DNA of 64,000 nucleotides, taken from Modestobacter sp. VKM Ac-2985 (GTDB taxonomy: Bacteria; Actinomycetota; Actinomycetes; Mycobacteriales; Geodermatophilaceae). A model generated the notes under the pieces. The model ran no database searches. It was not told the origin of the DNA and saw nothing but the letters and a program-made list of their open reading frames with translations. Both the position numbers and the translations under genes were made by a program. Shown piece after piece: positions 26,458 through 34,598 of this stretch; positions within the stretch are counted from its first letter, which is position 1, and each line of letters opens with the position of its first letter. The stretch spans positions 1,070,826 through 1,134,825 of the forward strand of contig NZ_JAPVBI010000003.1 of assembly GCF_026967925.1 (NCBI RefSeq), in the 5' to 3' direction.

Positions 26458-26674
26458 CGACCAGGCCGTCCCCCGCGGTCACGTCCCACACCGATTGCTC
26501 GCCGATGCTCTCCCACTCCTCCCACGCCGCTGCGTAGTCCTCCTCGAGTACCGCCTGCCGCAGCAGTCGGAGCGCGTGCTGGATCACTGCGGAACGCCCC
26601 TTGAGGCCGGCGGTGCGGGCGTACTCGTCCAACAGTGCGACGTCGTCATCGGACAGGCTGACGCTCAGCTTCAC
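26444..26674 (-). CDS. Ribbon-helix-helix antitoxin of the MazF-type toxin
   Basis: The 76-residue protein opens with an RHH fold ([20 protein letters not shown], then [13 protein letters not shown]), followed by an acidic, Trp-rich tail ([18 protein letters not shown]) that should bind and block MazF. The GTG at 26674 starts directly at the RHH strand. Reading further upstream in frame reaches only the VapBC-like footprint and is not convincing. Confidence 0.85.
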   Translation of the reverse strand: MKLSVSLSDDDVALLDEYARTAGLKGRSAVIQHALRLLRQAVLEEDYAAAWEEWESIGEQSVWDVTAGDGLVDAPR

Positions 26675-26756
26675 AACGAGATGCTGCTTTCGGTAGCACC
26701 CAGGTAGCAACAACGTTCCGCCTCGATGTCGAAGCGCGTTGCCGGTCGACCGGCCG

Positions 26757-26827
26757 GTGGATGACGCCAGCGGCGAGGGGCCGCCGGCCTCGTCGACGCC
26801 GTGGACGCAGGCCGCGCGGAGCGGTGA
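26757..26827 (+). repeat. Footprint of a VapBC locus
   Basis: Positions 26795-26827 are identical over 33 bases to the end of the vapB gene at 24502-24534, including its stop. The adjoining 26757-26783 matches 23774-23800 at 25 of 27 bases. Both parent segments lie around the intact VapBC locus, so a deleted duplicate is likely. No protein is encoded. Confidence 0.65.
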
Positions 26828-26940
26828 CCCTGCTCGACACATCACGGGCGCGACGACGACCACCTGGTCATCCGGTCCTGGGTACTGGCATCGTCAGGCA
26901 GACATCGAGGAAGACGAACGTCGGCACCGCGACTAACCGA

Positions 26941-27567
26941 TCACGTCGGGTCGTCGATGGCCCCGTCGCCGGCGAGCCAGGCGTCCTCACGCTCGTGGAA
27001 GGCGACCAGCTCCGCCCACCGGTCGTCGCCGAGCAGGTCCGCGTTGAGCTGCACACCCCGCGTGGTCTGCAGGTAGCCGAGATACCGGTACGACGGGCGC
27101 AGCCCGGCCAGCAGCGCGGCGTCCAGCTCGGGCACCTCCCCGGGGACGACCGGCCGCAGCTCGTCCCACTCGAACAGCACGTGGAAGGTCAGCAGCTGCC
27201 AGCGCCCGTCGCGGCGCACGGCACGGGAGAAGAAGCGGCAGTAGGCGTGGACGTCGGCCTGGACGCCGCCGACCTCCTCGCGCAGGAAGATCGTCGCCGG
27301 GCTCTCCACGGTGGCGCGGTCGCCGCCCACCTGAGCGAAGGCGGGGAACACCCAGTGCTTGCCGGAGAACGGCCCCGCCGGGGCGTCGCCCAGCAACGAG
27401 CGCGTCGCCTCGACGTACGCCTGACCGCCGACGCCGTCGTACCAGGTGGTGCGCACCCACGCACCGGGATGGAAGCACTCCGCCATCACGTCGAACCGCC
27501 GCTGATCTCGCGCGAACCGCTCCCGCCGGACCAGGTCGAACAGCTCGTCCTGGTCAGCCGACGGCAC
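26941..27567 (-). CDS. SnoaL-like (NTF2 fold) protein
   Basis: The 208-residue protein resembles the SnoaL-like/NTF2 alpha+beta barrels: an N-terminal helix (DQDELFDLVRRERFARDQRR), DVMAECFHPGAWVRTTWYDG, then strands with GKHWVFPAF, HAYCRFFSRAVRRDGRWQLL and FHVLFEWDELRPV. The family includes dehydratases, isomerases and hydroxylase small subunits, so a small-molecule enzyme is likely. GTG 27567 follows GGGAGG by 8 bases and overlaps the IclR gene end by 14 bases, implying one transcript. Its position suggests a step in the neighbouring catabolic regulon. Confidence 0.7.
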   Translation of the reverse strand: MPSADQDELFDLVRRERFARDQRRFDVMAECFHPGAWVRTTWYDGVGGQAYVEATRSLLGDAPAGPFSGKHWVFPAFAQVGGDRATVESPATIFLREEVGGVQADVHAYCRFFSRAVRRDGRWQLLTFHVLFEWDELRPVVPGEVPELDAALLAGLRPSYRYLGYLQTTRGVQLNADLLGDDRWAELVAFHEREDAWLAGDGAIDDPT

Positions 27568-28306
27568 GGGGCACGCCTCCCCCGAGCTCGGCGCTGAGCG
27601 CATCGGCTGCGGCCAGCAACTGCTCCAGCGTCGACTCCAGGTCCAGCTCCCCCGCGCCCAGCAGCGCGACCGTGGCGGCCAGGCCCTTGGCGTCGAACAC
27701 CGGGGCGGCCACCGCCACGGTGCTGTCGTTCCAGACGACGCTGTAGCCCTGCCGGCGCGCGGAGTAGACGTCGGTCTCCAGCCGGGCCCGCTGCGCCGCC
27801 GGCATCCCGGCGGTCGCGGCCTCCATCTCCCCGGCGTCCCCGTAGGCCAGCATCAGCTGGGACTGCGCCGCCGTCGGGTCGAGCTTCGTGCCCGGGTGCA
27901 CCGTCATCACGACCACCCGGCTGGTGTCCTCCTCGGCCAGCGCCACCACCGGGCCGCTGGCCCCCTTGACGCTGAGGACCGCCGTCATGCGGACGGCGGT
28001 CCTCAGCCGCTTCAGGTGCGGGCCGGCGATCTCCACGATCCGCCGGCGACCCAGTGCCTGGATCCCCAGCTCGAGCATCAGGCCGCCGAGGGCGAACGTG
28101 CCCCGCCGCTCGCCGCGCTCGAGGATGCCGGCCGCCGCCATCGACGCGCAGTACCGGTAGGCCGTCGTCCGGTTGAGGCCGGTGGCGTCCGCGATGTCCG
28201 CCGCCGACAGCTCGACGACCTGCGGGCCGAACAGCGCGCAGATCTGCCCGACGCGGGCGACCGCCCGGATGTCGGCGGTGGACGTCGCATCCTCGGAGTT
28301 CGCCAT
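27554..28306 (-). CDS. IclR family regulator 1
   Basis: The 250-residue protein has the IclR layout: a winged helix-turn-helix (ELSAADIADATGLNRTTAYR, then YCASMAAAGILERGERRGTF) and a C-terminal GAF-like effector domain. ATG 28306 is chosen; a 15-residue extension upstream lacks support. It lies between the SnoaL-like gene and the ABC binding-protein gene on the same strand and probably regulates one or both. Confidence 0.85.
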   Translation of the reverse strand: MANSEDATSTADIRAVARVGQICALFGPQVVELSAADIADATGLNRTTAYRYCASMAAAGILERGERRGTFALGGLMLELGIQALGRRRIVEIAGPHLKRLRTAVRMTAVLSVKGASGPVVALAEEDTSRVVVMTVHPGTKLDPTAAQSQLMLAYGDAGEMEAATAGMPAAQRARLETDVYSARRQGYSVVWNDSTVAVAAPVFDAKGLAATVALLGAGELDLESTLEQLLAAADALSAELGGGVPRAVG

Positions 28307-28368
28307 GCGCGAAGAATAGTTCACCAGGGACACTTTCCGCCGCCCGCACACCCGGAGTGACGACCCGG

Positions 28369-29454
28369 TCAGCCGGCCAGCCAGTTGGTCAGCTGGGCGG
28401 TGACGTCGTTGAAGTTCTCCGCGTACCAGTCGACGTCCTGCATGACGGTCTCGCCCTCGTTGACCGGCCCGTAGACCTCCAGCTTCTGCTGGTTCTCCGA
28501 CAGCTGGGGCTCGGCCGTGGTGTTCACCGGCGCGGTGCCGAGGTCCTCGGAGATCGCGGCGGACGCCGTGGGAGAGGTCAGCGAGGAGGCGAACGCCCCG
28601 GCGGCCGCCGCGTTCGGCGCACCCTTCGGGACGGCGAAGGCGCTCAGCGTGGTGACCGTGGTGTCCCAGACGACGGTGATGTCGACGCCCTGGTCCAGCA
28701 GCGGCACCAGCCGGGAGTCCGACAGGAAGAACATGTCGACCTGCCCGGAGCCGACCGCCTGCTGCAGTGCGCCGACGTTGGGGGCGAAGGTCGTGTCGTC
28801 GCGGATCGTGTCCAGCTTCTCCAGCGCCCGGTCGACGTCCAGCGGGTACAGCTCGTCGGGGGCGACCCCGTCGGCCAGCAGCGGGTACTCGAGGATGCCG
28901 TTCTGCAGGTTGGTCAGGATGCCGCGCTGACCGGGGAACTCCTCGGTGTCGAAGAAGTCCTCAACGGTCGTCGGCGCCGTGCTGGGGTCGGGGAACGCGT
29001 CGGTCCGGTACGCCAGCGGGGTGGAGTTGACGAAGCCGCCGACGTAGCAGTCACCGACCGCGTCGTCGACCAGCTCGGCCTCATCGGTACCGCTGTACTC
29101 GATCTCCTCGAACAGCGTGCCGCAGTTCTGCGTCGCGGCGGCAGGCGCCACGGCCACGACGTCCCAGGAGACGGCGCCGGCCTCGACCTGCGCCTTGACC
29201 TGGGCGACGTCCGGCGGGGAGGTGTTGACGAAGGTGACCCCGGGGTTCTCCGCCGTGTAGGGCTCCTGCCAGTCCGCGATCATCGCGTCCTGCCCGTCGC
29301 CGCCGTAGCCGACGAAGGTCAGCTGCGCGTCGTCCGTCGCGGAGCCGCCGGCGGGGCCCGCCGCGGCGTCGTCCTCACCGCCGCCGCAGGCGGCCAGCGA
29401 GGTGGTCAGGAGGATCGCGCCGAGCGTCCCCAGAGCACGCGTGGATCGTGGCAC
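28369..29454 (-). CDS. ABC transporter substrate-binding lipoprotein, PotD-like
   Basis: The 361-residue precursor has a lipoprotein signal (RSTRALGTLGAILLTTSLAAC, Cys near residue 23), a Gly/Ala/Asp linker and a periplasmic-binding fold of the spermidine/putrescine group (LTFVGYGGDGQDAMIADWQE, then PYTAENPGVTFVN). It should capture a small solute for the permeases encoded at 30867-32671. The substrate could be a polyamine or another compound used by the catabolic operon. GTG 29454 has GGGAAG 8 bases upstream. Confidence 0.8.
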   Translation of the reverse strand: MPRSTRALGTLGAILLTTSLAACGGGEDDAAAGPAGGSATDDAQLTFVGYGGDGQDAMIADWQEPYTAENPGVTFVNTSPPDVAQVKAQVEAGAVSWDVVAVAPAAATQNCGTLFEEIEYSGTDEAELVDDAVGDCYVGGFVNSTPLAYRTDAFPDPSTAPTTVEDFFDTEEFPGQRGILTNLQNGILEYPLLADGVAPDELYPLDVDRALEKLDTIRDDTTFAPNVGALQQAVGSGQVDMFFLSDSRLVPLLDQGVDITVVWDTTVTTLSAFAVPKGAPNAAAAGAFASSLTSPTASAAISEDLGTAPVNTTAEPQLSENQQKLEVYGPVNEGETVMQDVDWYAENFNDVTAQLTNWLAG

Positions 29455-29502
29455 CGTTGTCACTTCCCTTGGACTGACGGGCTCGTGAGGCCCGGTGGTT
29501 TT

Positions 29503-29537
29503 GTTCAGCATGTGATGTACGACATCGCCATGTGAAC
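29503..29537. promoter_or_regulatory. Candidate IclR-type operator before the binding-protein gene
   Basis: GTTCA at 29503-29507 and TGAAC at 29533-29537 face each other, and CATGTGAAC occurs at 29529-29537. Similar half sites (TGAACA, ATGTGAA) occur in the operon promoter at 33572-33662, suggesting one regulator for both. Confidence 0.4.
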
Positions 29538-29675
29538 GCTAGGACGGTCAACCGGTCGGGGCAAGCATGTCGGCCCCTGCATCTGGAAAAGATCGCGAAC
29601 GTGAGACGGGCCGGTCCGCATGGTGAACGCCCAGGTGAGAGCGCCGTCCGACGGGCCGGCTGCGGACATGCCGGA

Positions 29676-29704
29676 GCGCCGCGCGACAGGTGGCCGCGCG
29701 GCGC
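29676..29704 (-). terminator. Hairpin after the ABC ATPase gene
   Basis: GCGCCGCGCG (29676-29685) pairs with CGCGCGGCGC (29695-29704) across a 9-base loop, 21 bases beyond the ATPase stop. It would end the permease-ATPase transcript before the binding-protein gene. Confidence 0.6.
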
Positions 29705-29724
29705 CGGGCATGGTCAGCGAGAGC

Positions 29725-30867
29725 TCAGCGGGACACCACCCGCTGGCGCTCGACCCGCCACCAGGCCTGCACCGACTGGCCGACGGCCAGCTGGGTCTCC
29801 GCGGCGTCCAGCCGGGCCTGGCCGAGCACGGCGCCGTCCCCCGTCCCGAGGGCGAGGGCGACGGAGCGGTAGGAGCCCAGGTAGTGGACGTCGGTGACCG
29901 TGGCCGGCACGACGTTCACACCCGGCGGCACGGCGTCGTCCCGCTGGGCGATGTGCACGTCCTCCGGCCGCACCACCAGCGCCGTGGCCTCGGCCGCGCG
30001 GGCCCGCTCGGACACCGTGTGCGGCGCCACCGCCCAGCGCCGGTCGCCCCAGGTGATCTCGCTGCCCGGCGCCTGGGCCAGCTCGAAGACGGTCGAGTCA
30101 CCCAGGAAGCCGGCGGTGAAGAGCGTCTCCGGCGCCTTGTACAGCGTCTCCGGGGTGCCGACCTGCTCGATCCGCCCGTTGTTGAACAGCGCGATCCGGT
30201 CGGAGAGGCTCATCGCCTCCTCCTGATCGTGGGTGACGAAGACGAACGTGGAGCCGACCTCGCGGTGGATCCGCTGGATCTCCGCCTGCAGCGCGCCGCG
30301 CAGGTTGCGGTCCAGGGCACCCAGCGGCTCGTCGAGCAGCAGCGCCTTGGGGCCGAAGACGATCGCCCGGGCCAGCGCCACCCGCTGCTGCTGACCACCG
30401 GACAGCTGGGAGGGCACGTCGTCGTCGCGGCCGGGGAGCTGCACCAGCTCGAGCACCTCGGCCACCCGGCGCCTGATCTCCGCCTTGGGCACCTTCCGCT
30501 CCCGCAGCGGGTAGGCGACGTTCTGCGCCACCGTCATGTGCGGGAACAGCGCGTAGTTCTGGAACAGCATCCCGAGGTCCCGCTTGTGCGGCGGCAGGGT
30601 GCTGACGTCGTCCCCGTCGAGGGAGATGCGCCCGGAGGTGAGCGTCTCGAAGCCGGCGATCAGGTTGAGCGTCGTCGTCTTGCCCGAGCCCGAGGGCCCG
30701 AGCAGGGTCATGAACTCCCCCGGCTCGATGGTGAGGGAGACCCCGTCGACGGCCGGCACGGCCAGGCCGTAGTCCTTGACGACGTCGGACAGCCGGATCT
30801 GCGTGCCGGCGCGCGAGGCGACGGGTGCCACCGGCGGCACGGCGGTGGAGGTGGAGGTGGCGGACAT
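29725..30867 (-). CDS. ABC transporter ATPase, PotA-like
   Basis: The 380-residue protein shows Walker A (LGPSGSGKTT), Q-loop (FQNYALFPH), signature (LSGGQQQRVALARA), Walker B (LLLDEPLGALD) and the switch His (FVTHDQEE), followed by a C-terminal TOBE-like domain (ALVVRPEDVHIA). This is the PotA/CysA-type importer ATPase that powers uptake through the two permeases. Its ATG overlaps the end of the upstream permease gene (CATCA). Confidence 0.92.
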   Translation of the reverse strand: MSATSTSTAVPPVAPVASRAGTQIRLSDVVKDYGLAVPAVDGVSLTIEPGEFMTLLGPSGSGKTTTLNLIAGFETLTSGRISLDGDDVSTLPPHKRDLGMLFQNYALFPHMTVAQNVAYPLRERKVPKAEIRRRVAEVLELVQLPGRDDDVPSQLSGGQQQRVALARAIVFGPKALLLDEPLGALDRNLRGALQAEIQRIHREVGSTFVFVTHDQEEAMSLSDRIALFNNGRIEQVGTPETLYKAPETLFTAGFLGDSTVFELAQAPGSEITWGDRRWAVAPHTVSERARAAEATALVVRPEDVHIAQRDDAVPPGVNVVPATVTDVHYLGSYRSVALALGTGDGAVLGQARLDAAETQLAVGQSVQAWWRVERQRVVSR

Positions 30868-31748
30868 CAGGGCTCCTGTCGTTTCTTGCCCCGGCTGCCC
30901 AGCAGCAGGGGGAGGAGGCAGACCACGGTCACGACGGTGACCACCAGGCTGGACGTGGCGGCGATGGTGGGGTCGACCTCGAAGGTGACGCTGTTGAACA
31001 TCTGCACGGGCAGCGTCTGGAAGGTCGGGGAGCGCAGGAACAGCGCGATGACCACCTCGTCGAAGGAGGTCACGAACGCGAAGACGGCGCCGGTGACGAT
31101 GCCCCGGCTGATCAGCGGCATGGTCACCCGGGCGAAGGTGCGCAGCGGGGACGCGCCCAGGGACGCCGAGGCCCGCAGCAGCTTCGGGTCGAAGCCGCTG
31201 AGCGCGCTGGTCACCGACACCAGCACGAACGGCGTGCCGAGCGCGGCGTGCGCGAGCACGTAACCGGCGAAGCTGCCGACCAGGTGCCACTTCAGGAAGG
31301 AGATGTAGACGACGACCGCCACCACGATGCCCGGCGTGACGAGCGAGATCATCAGCACCGTGCGGGCCAGCCCGGCCAGCCGGCCCGTGAGGTGGTGCAG
31401 CCCGACCGCCGCCGCCGTGCCGACCACGGTGGCCAGCGTCGCGGCCACCGCGGCCACGAAGACCGAGTTGCGCAACGAGGTCAGCCAGACCGGGTCGGTG
31501 AAGAAGTTGCGGTACAGGTCGAGGGAGAAGCCCTCCGGCGGGAAGCTGAACGTCGTCGAGGAGCTGAAGCTCATCGGGATGACGAACAGGGTCGGCAGCA
31601 CGAAGTAGAGCGCCACCACCGCCACCACCAGGCGCAGCCACCACGGGACGGCGTCCACCCCGCGGTCGCGGCGCCGGCGCCGTGGTGCGGCGGGCCGCGC
31701 CTCCGGGTCGAGCCGGTCGAGCTCGGCCGCGCGGGTCGTGGTGGTCAT
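30867..31748 (-). CDS. ABC permease, PotC-like
   Basis: The 293-residue membrane protein has about six transmembrane helices and the EAA-like loop (LRASASLGASPLRTFARVTM, then PLISRGIVTG) that docks the ATPase. It pairs with the PotB-like permease, whose stop overlaps its start by four bases. Confidence 0.9.
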   Translation of the reverse strand: MTTTTRAAELDRLDPEARPAAPRRRRRDRGVDAVPWWLRLVVAVVALYFVLPTLFVIPMSFSSSTTFSFPPEGFSLDLYRNFFTDPVWLTSLRNSVFVAAVAATLATVVGTAAAVGLHHLTGRLAGLARTVLMISLVTPGIVVAVVVYISFLKWHLVGSFAGYVLAHAALGTPFVLVSVTSALSGFDPKLLRASASLGASPLRTFARVTMPLISRGIVTGAVFAFVTSFDEVVIALFLRSPTFQTLPVQMFNSVTFEVDPTIAATSSLVVTVVTVVCLLPLLLGSRGKKRQEP

Positions 31749-32671
31749 CGCTGCTCCTTGGTGCCGGTGGTGGCGACGACGCCGATCGCGGAGACGGTGC
31801 CGCCGATGCGGTTCGCCCAGACCACCAGCGCCAGGGTGACCGCCAGCACGAGCACCCCGAGCGCGCCGGCGCCCTGGAAGTCCAGGAGCTGGGTGGTGCG
31901 CTGGGCCAGCAGCTGCGCGATCAGCGACTCCTGCGGCGTGCCGAGCAGGGCCGGGGTGACGTAGAAGCCCAGGCTGAGGGTGAAGACGAGGATCAACCCC
32001 GCGGTGACGCCGGCCCGGGACAGCGGCCAGTAGATCTTCCAGAACGCCACCACCGGGGACGAGCCGAGGCCGCGGGCGGCCAGCAGCAGCCGGCGGTCGA
32101 TCCCGGACAGCGCGCTGAACAGCGGCAGCACCATGAACGGCAGGAGCACCTGGCTCATCGCGATCGCGACGCCGGTGACGGTGCCGTAGAGGACGACGTC
32201 CAGGCCGAACAGGCCGAAGAACTGGTCGACCGGCCCACCGCGCTGCAGGATCAGGATCCAGGCGAAGTTGCGGGCCATCACCGAGGTCCAGAACGGCACC
32301 AGCACGATCACCAGCAGGACGGCGCGCATCCGCGGCCCGACCCGGGTCATCACGTAGGCGTAGGGGTAGCCGAGCGCGAAGGCGATCACCGTCACCAGGA
32401 GTGCGGTCTTCGCGGTGCGCAGCAGCACCCGCATCGTCACGCCGTCGGTGAACAGCGACCGGTAGTGCTCGTCGGTCAGGTCGGGGGCGCCGACGCTGCG
32501 CAGGAAGCTCTGCGCCAGCGGGAGCAGCAGCACCACGCCGATGAGCGCGAGGGCCGGGAGGAGCAGCAGCCAGTGCGGGCGCGGCGGCCGGCGACCGGCC
32601 GCACCGGTCCGCCCGGAGGCCGCTCCGCCCGGGTCGGTCCGGGCGGGCCCGGACCGTGCGAGGTCTGTCAT
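31745..32671 (-). CDS. ABC permease, PotB-like
   Basis: The 308-residue membrane protein has a Pro/Arg-rich N-terminus, about six transmembrane helices (first PHWLLLLPALALIGVVLLL) and an EAA loop (LLLAARGLGSSPVVAFWKIY). It is the first gene of the permease-permease-ATPase set and follows IclR regulator 2 by 19 bases, which suggests co-transcription with that regulator. Confidence 0.9.
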   Translation of the reverse strand: MTDLARSGPARTDPGGAASGRTGAAGRRPPRPHWLLLLPALALIGVVLLLPLAQSFLRSVGAPDLTDEHYRSLFTDGVTMRVLLRTAKTALLVTVIAFALGYPYAYVMTRVGPRMRAVLLVIVLVPFWTSVMARNFAWILILQRGGPVDQFFGLFGLDVVLYGTVTGVAIAMSQVLLPFMVLPLFSALSGIDRRLLLAARGLGSSPVVAFWKIYWPLSRAGVTAGLILVFTLSLGFYVTPALLGTPQESLIAQLLAQRTTQLLDFQGAGALGVLVLAVTLALVVWANRIGGTVSAIGVVATTGTKEQR

Positions 32672-32690
32672 GAGGAGCCTTCCTGCCGGT

Positions 32691-33479
32691 TCACCCGGCG
32701 ACCAGGGAGCCGAGCGTGTGCGCCGCCTCCTGGAGTGCGTGGACCCGCTCCGTGGCGCCGGCGGGGTGGAGCATCGTGCTGGTGCCGATCAGCGCCATGG
32801 CGGCCTGCACGTCGTAGGTGGCGAGCACCGGCACGGCAACCGAGGCCAGGCCCACGCGGTCGAGGTCGGCCCAGGCCAGCCGCTGCCGGCGGACGTCGTG
32901 CAGCGCGGTGCGCTCGACCGCGGCCTGGGCGTCGGTGAGCGTGGCGTGCGCCCGGGCCACCGCCCTCGGGTCGGACTGGAAGGCCAGCAGCACCCGGGTC
33001 TGCGCGGCCTTGACCTCGAGCACCGTGCCCACCCGGACGGTGAGCAGGATCGTGGTCTGCTGCGGCTCCTCGACCAGCGTGACGACGGCGCCGGTGCGGC
33101 CCAGGAAGCTGAGCACCGCGGTCAGCCCGGTGCTGTCGGCCAGCTGGCGCATCAGTGCCGGGGCCAGCGTGATGACCTGCTGGCGCACCGAGACCAGCGC
33201 GGAGAGCTGGTCGAGCAGCGGGCCGGGGCCGGAGGTGGCGCTGAGGAAACCGGCCCGCTGGAGCGACTGCAGGTAGCGGTGCGCGGTGGTGCGGTTCAGG
33301 CCCAGCCGCTCGGCGACCAGTGGCGCGGTCAGCCGGGGGGTGTCCTGGTCGAGCAGCGCCAGCACGTTCGCGGCCCGGTCGATCGCCTGGATCAGGGTCC
33401 GTTCGGACTCGGCCGGCACGGGCGCCCGGTTGCCGGGCCGGCCCGCCGGGGCTCGCTCGTCGCGGACGGCGACCGCCAT
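32691..33479 (-). CDS. IclR family regulator 2
   Basis: The 262-residue protein has a winged helix-turn-helix (LTAPLVAERLGLNRTTAHRY, then LQSLQRAGFLS) and an effector domain. It is transcribed away from the seven-gene catabolic operon, and the intergenic region carries repeats that it probably binds. ATG 33479 follows GGGAG closely; an upstream in-frame stretch is less likely to be translated. It likely senses the imported substrate and controls the operon and transporter. Confidence 0.85.
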   Translation of the reverse strand: MAVAVRDERAPAGRPGNRAPVPAESERTLIQAIDRAANVLALLDQDTPRLTAPLVAERLGLNRTTAHRYLQSLQRAGFLSATSGPGPLLDQLSALVSVRQQVITLAPALMRQLADSTGLTAVLSFLGRTGAVVTLVEEPQQTTILLTVRVGTVLEVKAAQTRVLLAFQSDPRAVARAHATLTDAQAAVERTALHDVRRQRLAWADLDRVGLASVAVPVLATYDVQAAMALIGTSTMLHPAGATERVHALQEAAHTLGSLVAG

Positions 33480-33571
33480 CTCCCACCCCCTCGTCGGAGC
33501 GTGGCGCAGCCCACGGCTGCGCTCTGCGTCACAGAGTGAAGCAGCCGCTCGTTCAGGATGCAATCACCGAT

Positions 33572-33662
33572 TTCACATGATGAACATGGCACCGCCCCGG
33601 TGCTGGACACTCGCGGAAGCTTGTGCGTAGCTTGAACACAAGCAACGCATTCTGAACACAAG
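33572..33662. promoter_or_regulatory. Operator cluster before the catabolic operon
   Basis: TGAACACAAG occurs twice as a direct repeat (33633-33642 and 33653-33662), 20 bases apart, two helical turns. GCTTGTG (33619-33625) and CACAAGC (33637-33643) form an inverted repeat around 11 bases. TTTCACATGATGAACATGG at 33572-33590 is a further palindromic site. They lie between the divergent IclR and operon starts and suit IclR-type control. Confidence 0.55.
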
Positions 33663-33674
33663 GAGGTCTTTCGG

Positions 33675-34598
33675 ATGGTCACGGTGGAAGCGGGCGTCGA
33701 CCCGTCGCCGGCATTGCTCACGGTCCTCGACGGCGTCGTCGACCTGCACTGCCACTCCGGCCCGAGCCCGTTCCCGCGGCGCCTGGACCACGTCGAGGCC
33801 TCCTACGAGGGCGCGCGGATCGGCATGCGGGCGGCGCTGGTGAAGTCCCATCACCACAACACCGTGATGGACCTGCTGGCCATGGGCCCGCGGCTGGCGG
33901 AGGCCCCGACGCCGATGTTCGGCGGGGTGGCGCTGAACTCCGAGGTCGGTGGGATGAACCCCTCGGCCGTCGCAGTGGCGATCAACATGGGTGGCAAGTG
34001 CGTCTGGGGGCCGACCGTGTCGGCCGCCCAGCACATCGAGGCGCACCGGCACGACGACGGGTTCCCGCACAACACCGGCAACCTCTACGAGCAGGAGGTG
34101 TCGGTCTTCGACGCCTCCGGTGAGGTCTCCGAGGCCACCGACCTGGTCACCCGGCTGGTCGGTGACGCCGACGTCCTGCTCACCGGCGGCCACCTGGACG
34201 GCGACTCGATGGTCGCCTTCTTCGAGACGGCGCACCGCAACGGCGTCCGGCGGATGCTCATCCACCACCCGGACTACATCATCAACGCCTCCGAGACCGC
34301 GATCGAGAAGATGATCGGCCTCGGCGCCTTCGTGGAGCACGAGCTGTCGATGTACGACCCGCGGGTGAAGGCCCCGGACTGGCCGATCGAGCAGCTCGTC
34401 GAGTGGATCCGCCGGATCGGCCCCGAGCACACGGTCATCGACTCCGACCTCGGCCAGGTGGGCAACCCGCTCCCGGTCGACGCCTACCTGCTGGTCACCC
34501 AGCAGCTGCTCGACCACGGCATCCCGGCCGACGACATCCGGCAGATGATGTGCCGCAACACCGCCTTCCTGCTGGGCCTCGAGGAGACGAACCGGTGA
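33675..34598 (+). CDS. DUF6282 family amidohydrolase-like protein
   Basis: The 307-residue protein resembles metal-dependent amidohydrolases of the DUF6282 family: VVDLHCHSGPSPF gives the HxH strand-1 metal site, VKSHHHNTV supplies further His, and later LIHHPDYI and VIDSDLGQVGN supply the remaining His and Asp. It is predicted to hydrolyse a C-N or lactone bond. A strong ribosome site (AAGGAGG) precedes ATG 33675. It opens a seven-gene operon whose genes overlap end to start, so it probably acts early in the pathway. Confidence 0.8.
   Translation: MVTVEAGVDPSPALLTVLDGVVDLHCHSGPSPFPRRLDHVEASYEGARIGMRAALVKSHHHNTVMDLLAMGPRLAEAPTPMFGGVALNSEVGGMNPSAVAVAINMGGKCVWGPTVSAAQHIEAHRHDDGFPHNTGNLYEQEVSVFDASGEVSEATDLVTRLVGDADVLLTGGHLDGDSMVAFFETAHRNGVRRMLIHHPDYIINASETAIEKMIGLGAFVEHELSMYDPRVKAPDWPIEQLVEWIRRIGPEHTVIDSDLGQVGNPLPVDAYLLVTQQLLDHGIPADDIRQMMCRNTAFLLGLEETNR

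Noticed and set aside
19425-26827. CRISPR array or integron from the repeated segments
   Set aside because: The repeats are few, unevenly spaced and explained by VapBC gene copies.
27486-28349. Long Gly/Ala/Arg-rich frame overlapping the IclR gene
   Set aside because: Low-complexity composition and no motif; it is a frame shadow caused by high GC.
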